64,000 nucleotides of DNA from Marinobacter sp. ATCH36 (GTDB lineage: Bacteria; Pseudomonadota; Gammaproteobacteria; Pseudomonadales; Oleiphilaceae). Each line of letters starts with the position of its first letter. Position 1 is the stretch's first letter. Shown here in pieces: positions 61,742-64,000 of this stretch. The notes beneath the pieces are model-generated. The model was not told where the DNA came from. It worked only from the letters and a program-made list of their open reading frames with translations, and did no database searches. The stretch spans positions 310,001 to 374,000 of the forward strand of contig NZ_JAMJPL010000003.1 in assembly GCF_023555055.1 (NCBI RefSeq). Direction: 5' to 3'. A program made the translations under genes and the position numbers.

Positions 61742-64000
<2,259 letters not shown>

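Overview
The window looks like a chromosomal piece of a marine gammaproteobacterium close to Marinobacter. This is inferred from the moderately high GC, the conserved orders gacA-uvrC-pgsA next to tRNA-Gly/tRNA-Cys, cheV-cheR and flgA-flgM-flgN, and ligA beside zipA. No database search was possible, so the genus is an inference.

Left edge (1-770): the 3' part of a ketopantoate reductase. From 850 to 29,667 lies an integrated genomic island of about 28.8 kb. It is bounded by a perfect 49-bp direct repeat of the 3' half of tRNA-Cys (850-898 and 29,619-29,667), and the intact tRNA sits at the right end. The left half of the island is a mosaic: a two-gene unknown operon, a phage-like replication pair (O-like and truncated P-like), an IS3-family element lacking a target duplication, a truncated RloC/PrrC-like ATPase, an unknown helix-turn-helix protein, a small excisionase-like protein, and a tyrosine recombinase that has lost its first catalytic arginine. 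Next comes a Phd/PIN toxin-antitoxin pair whose stop is only 5 bp from a four-gene Wadjet (JetABCD/MksFEBG) operon.

The right half of the island (about 17.0-29.0 kb) is an integron-type gene-cassette array. Small genes almost all lie on the minus strand, separated by attC-like recombination sites, and there is no integron integrase in the window (a CALIN arrangement). Cargo includes GFA-family proteins, a cupin, a methyltransferase, a C39-like peptidase, four small proteins of apparent dimeric alpha/beta-barrel families in neighbouring cassettes, and at the upstream end a block of defence-like genes (Mrr-like nuclease, membrane protein, Abi_C protein, VRR-NUC nuclease). A LysE exporter, an AraC regulator and a PhzF protein sit at the distal end.

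From 29.6 kb onward the window is ordinary core genome: tRNA-Cys and tRNA-Gly; an Mla-type lipid transporter (permease-ATPase-MCE-lipoprotein); pgsA, uvrC and gacA; azlCD; acylphosphatase; a GAF-GGDEF protein; tRNA-Ser; a single-chain biotin-dependent acyl-CoA carboxylase; an isochorismatase and a double-cupin protein; a lipocalin; a leucine-type dehydrogenase with a Na+-coupled transporter; cheR and cheV; flgA, flgM and flgN with a putative FliA promoter; a periplasmic cyclophilin; mnmC; a CBS protein; a large lipoprotein; ligA; and the end of zipA. The island is therefore the accessory and most interesting part. It stacks phage remnants, several defence systems and a cassette array at one tRNA.
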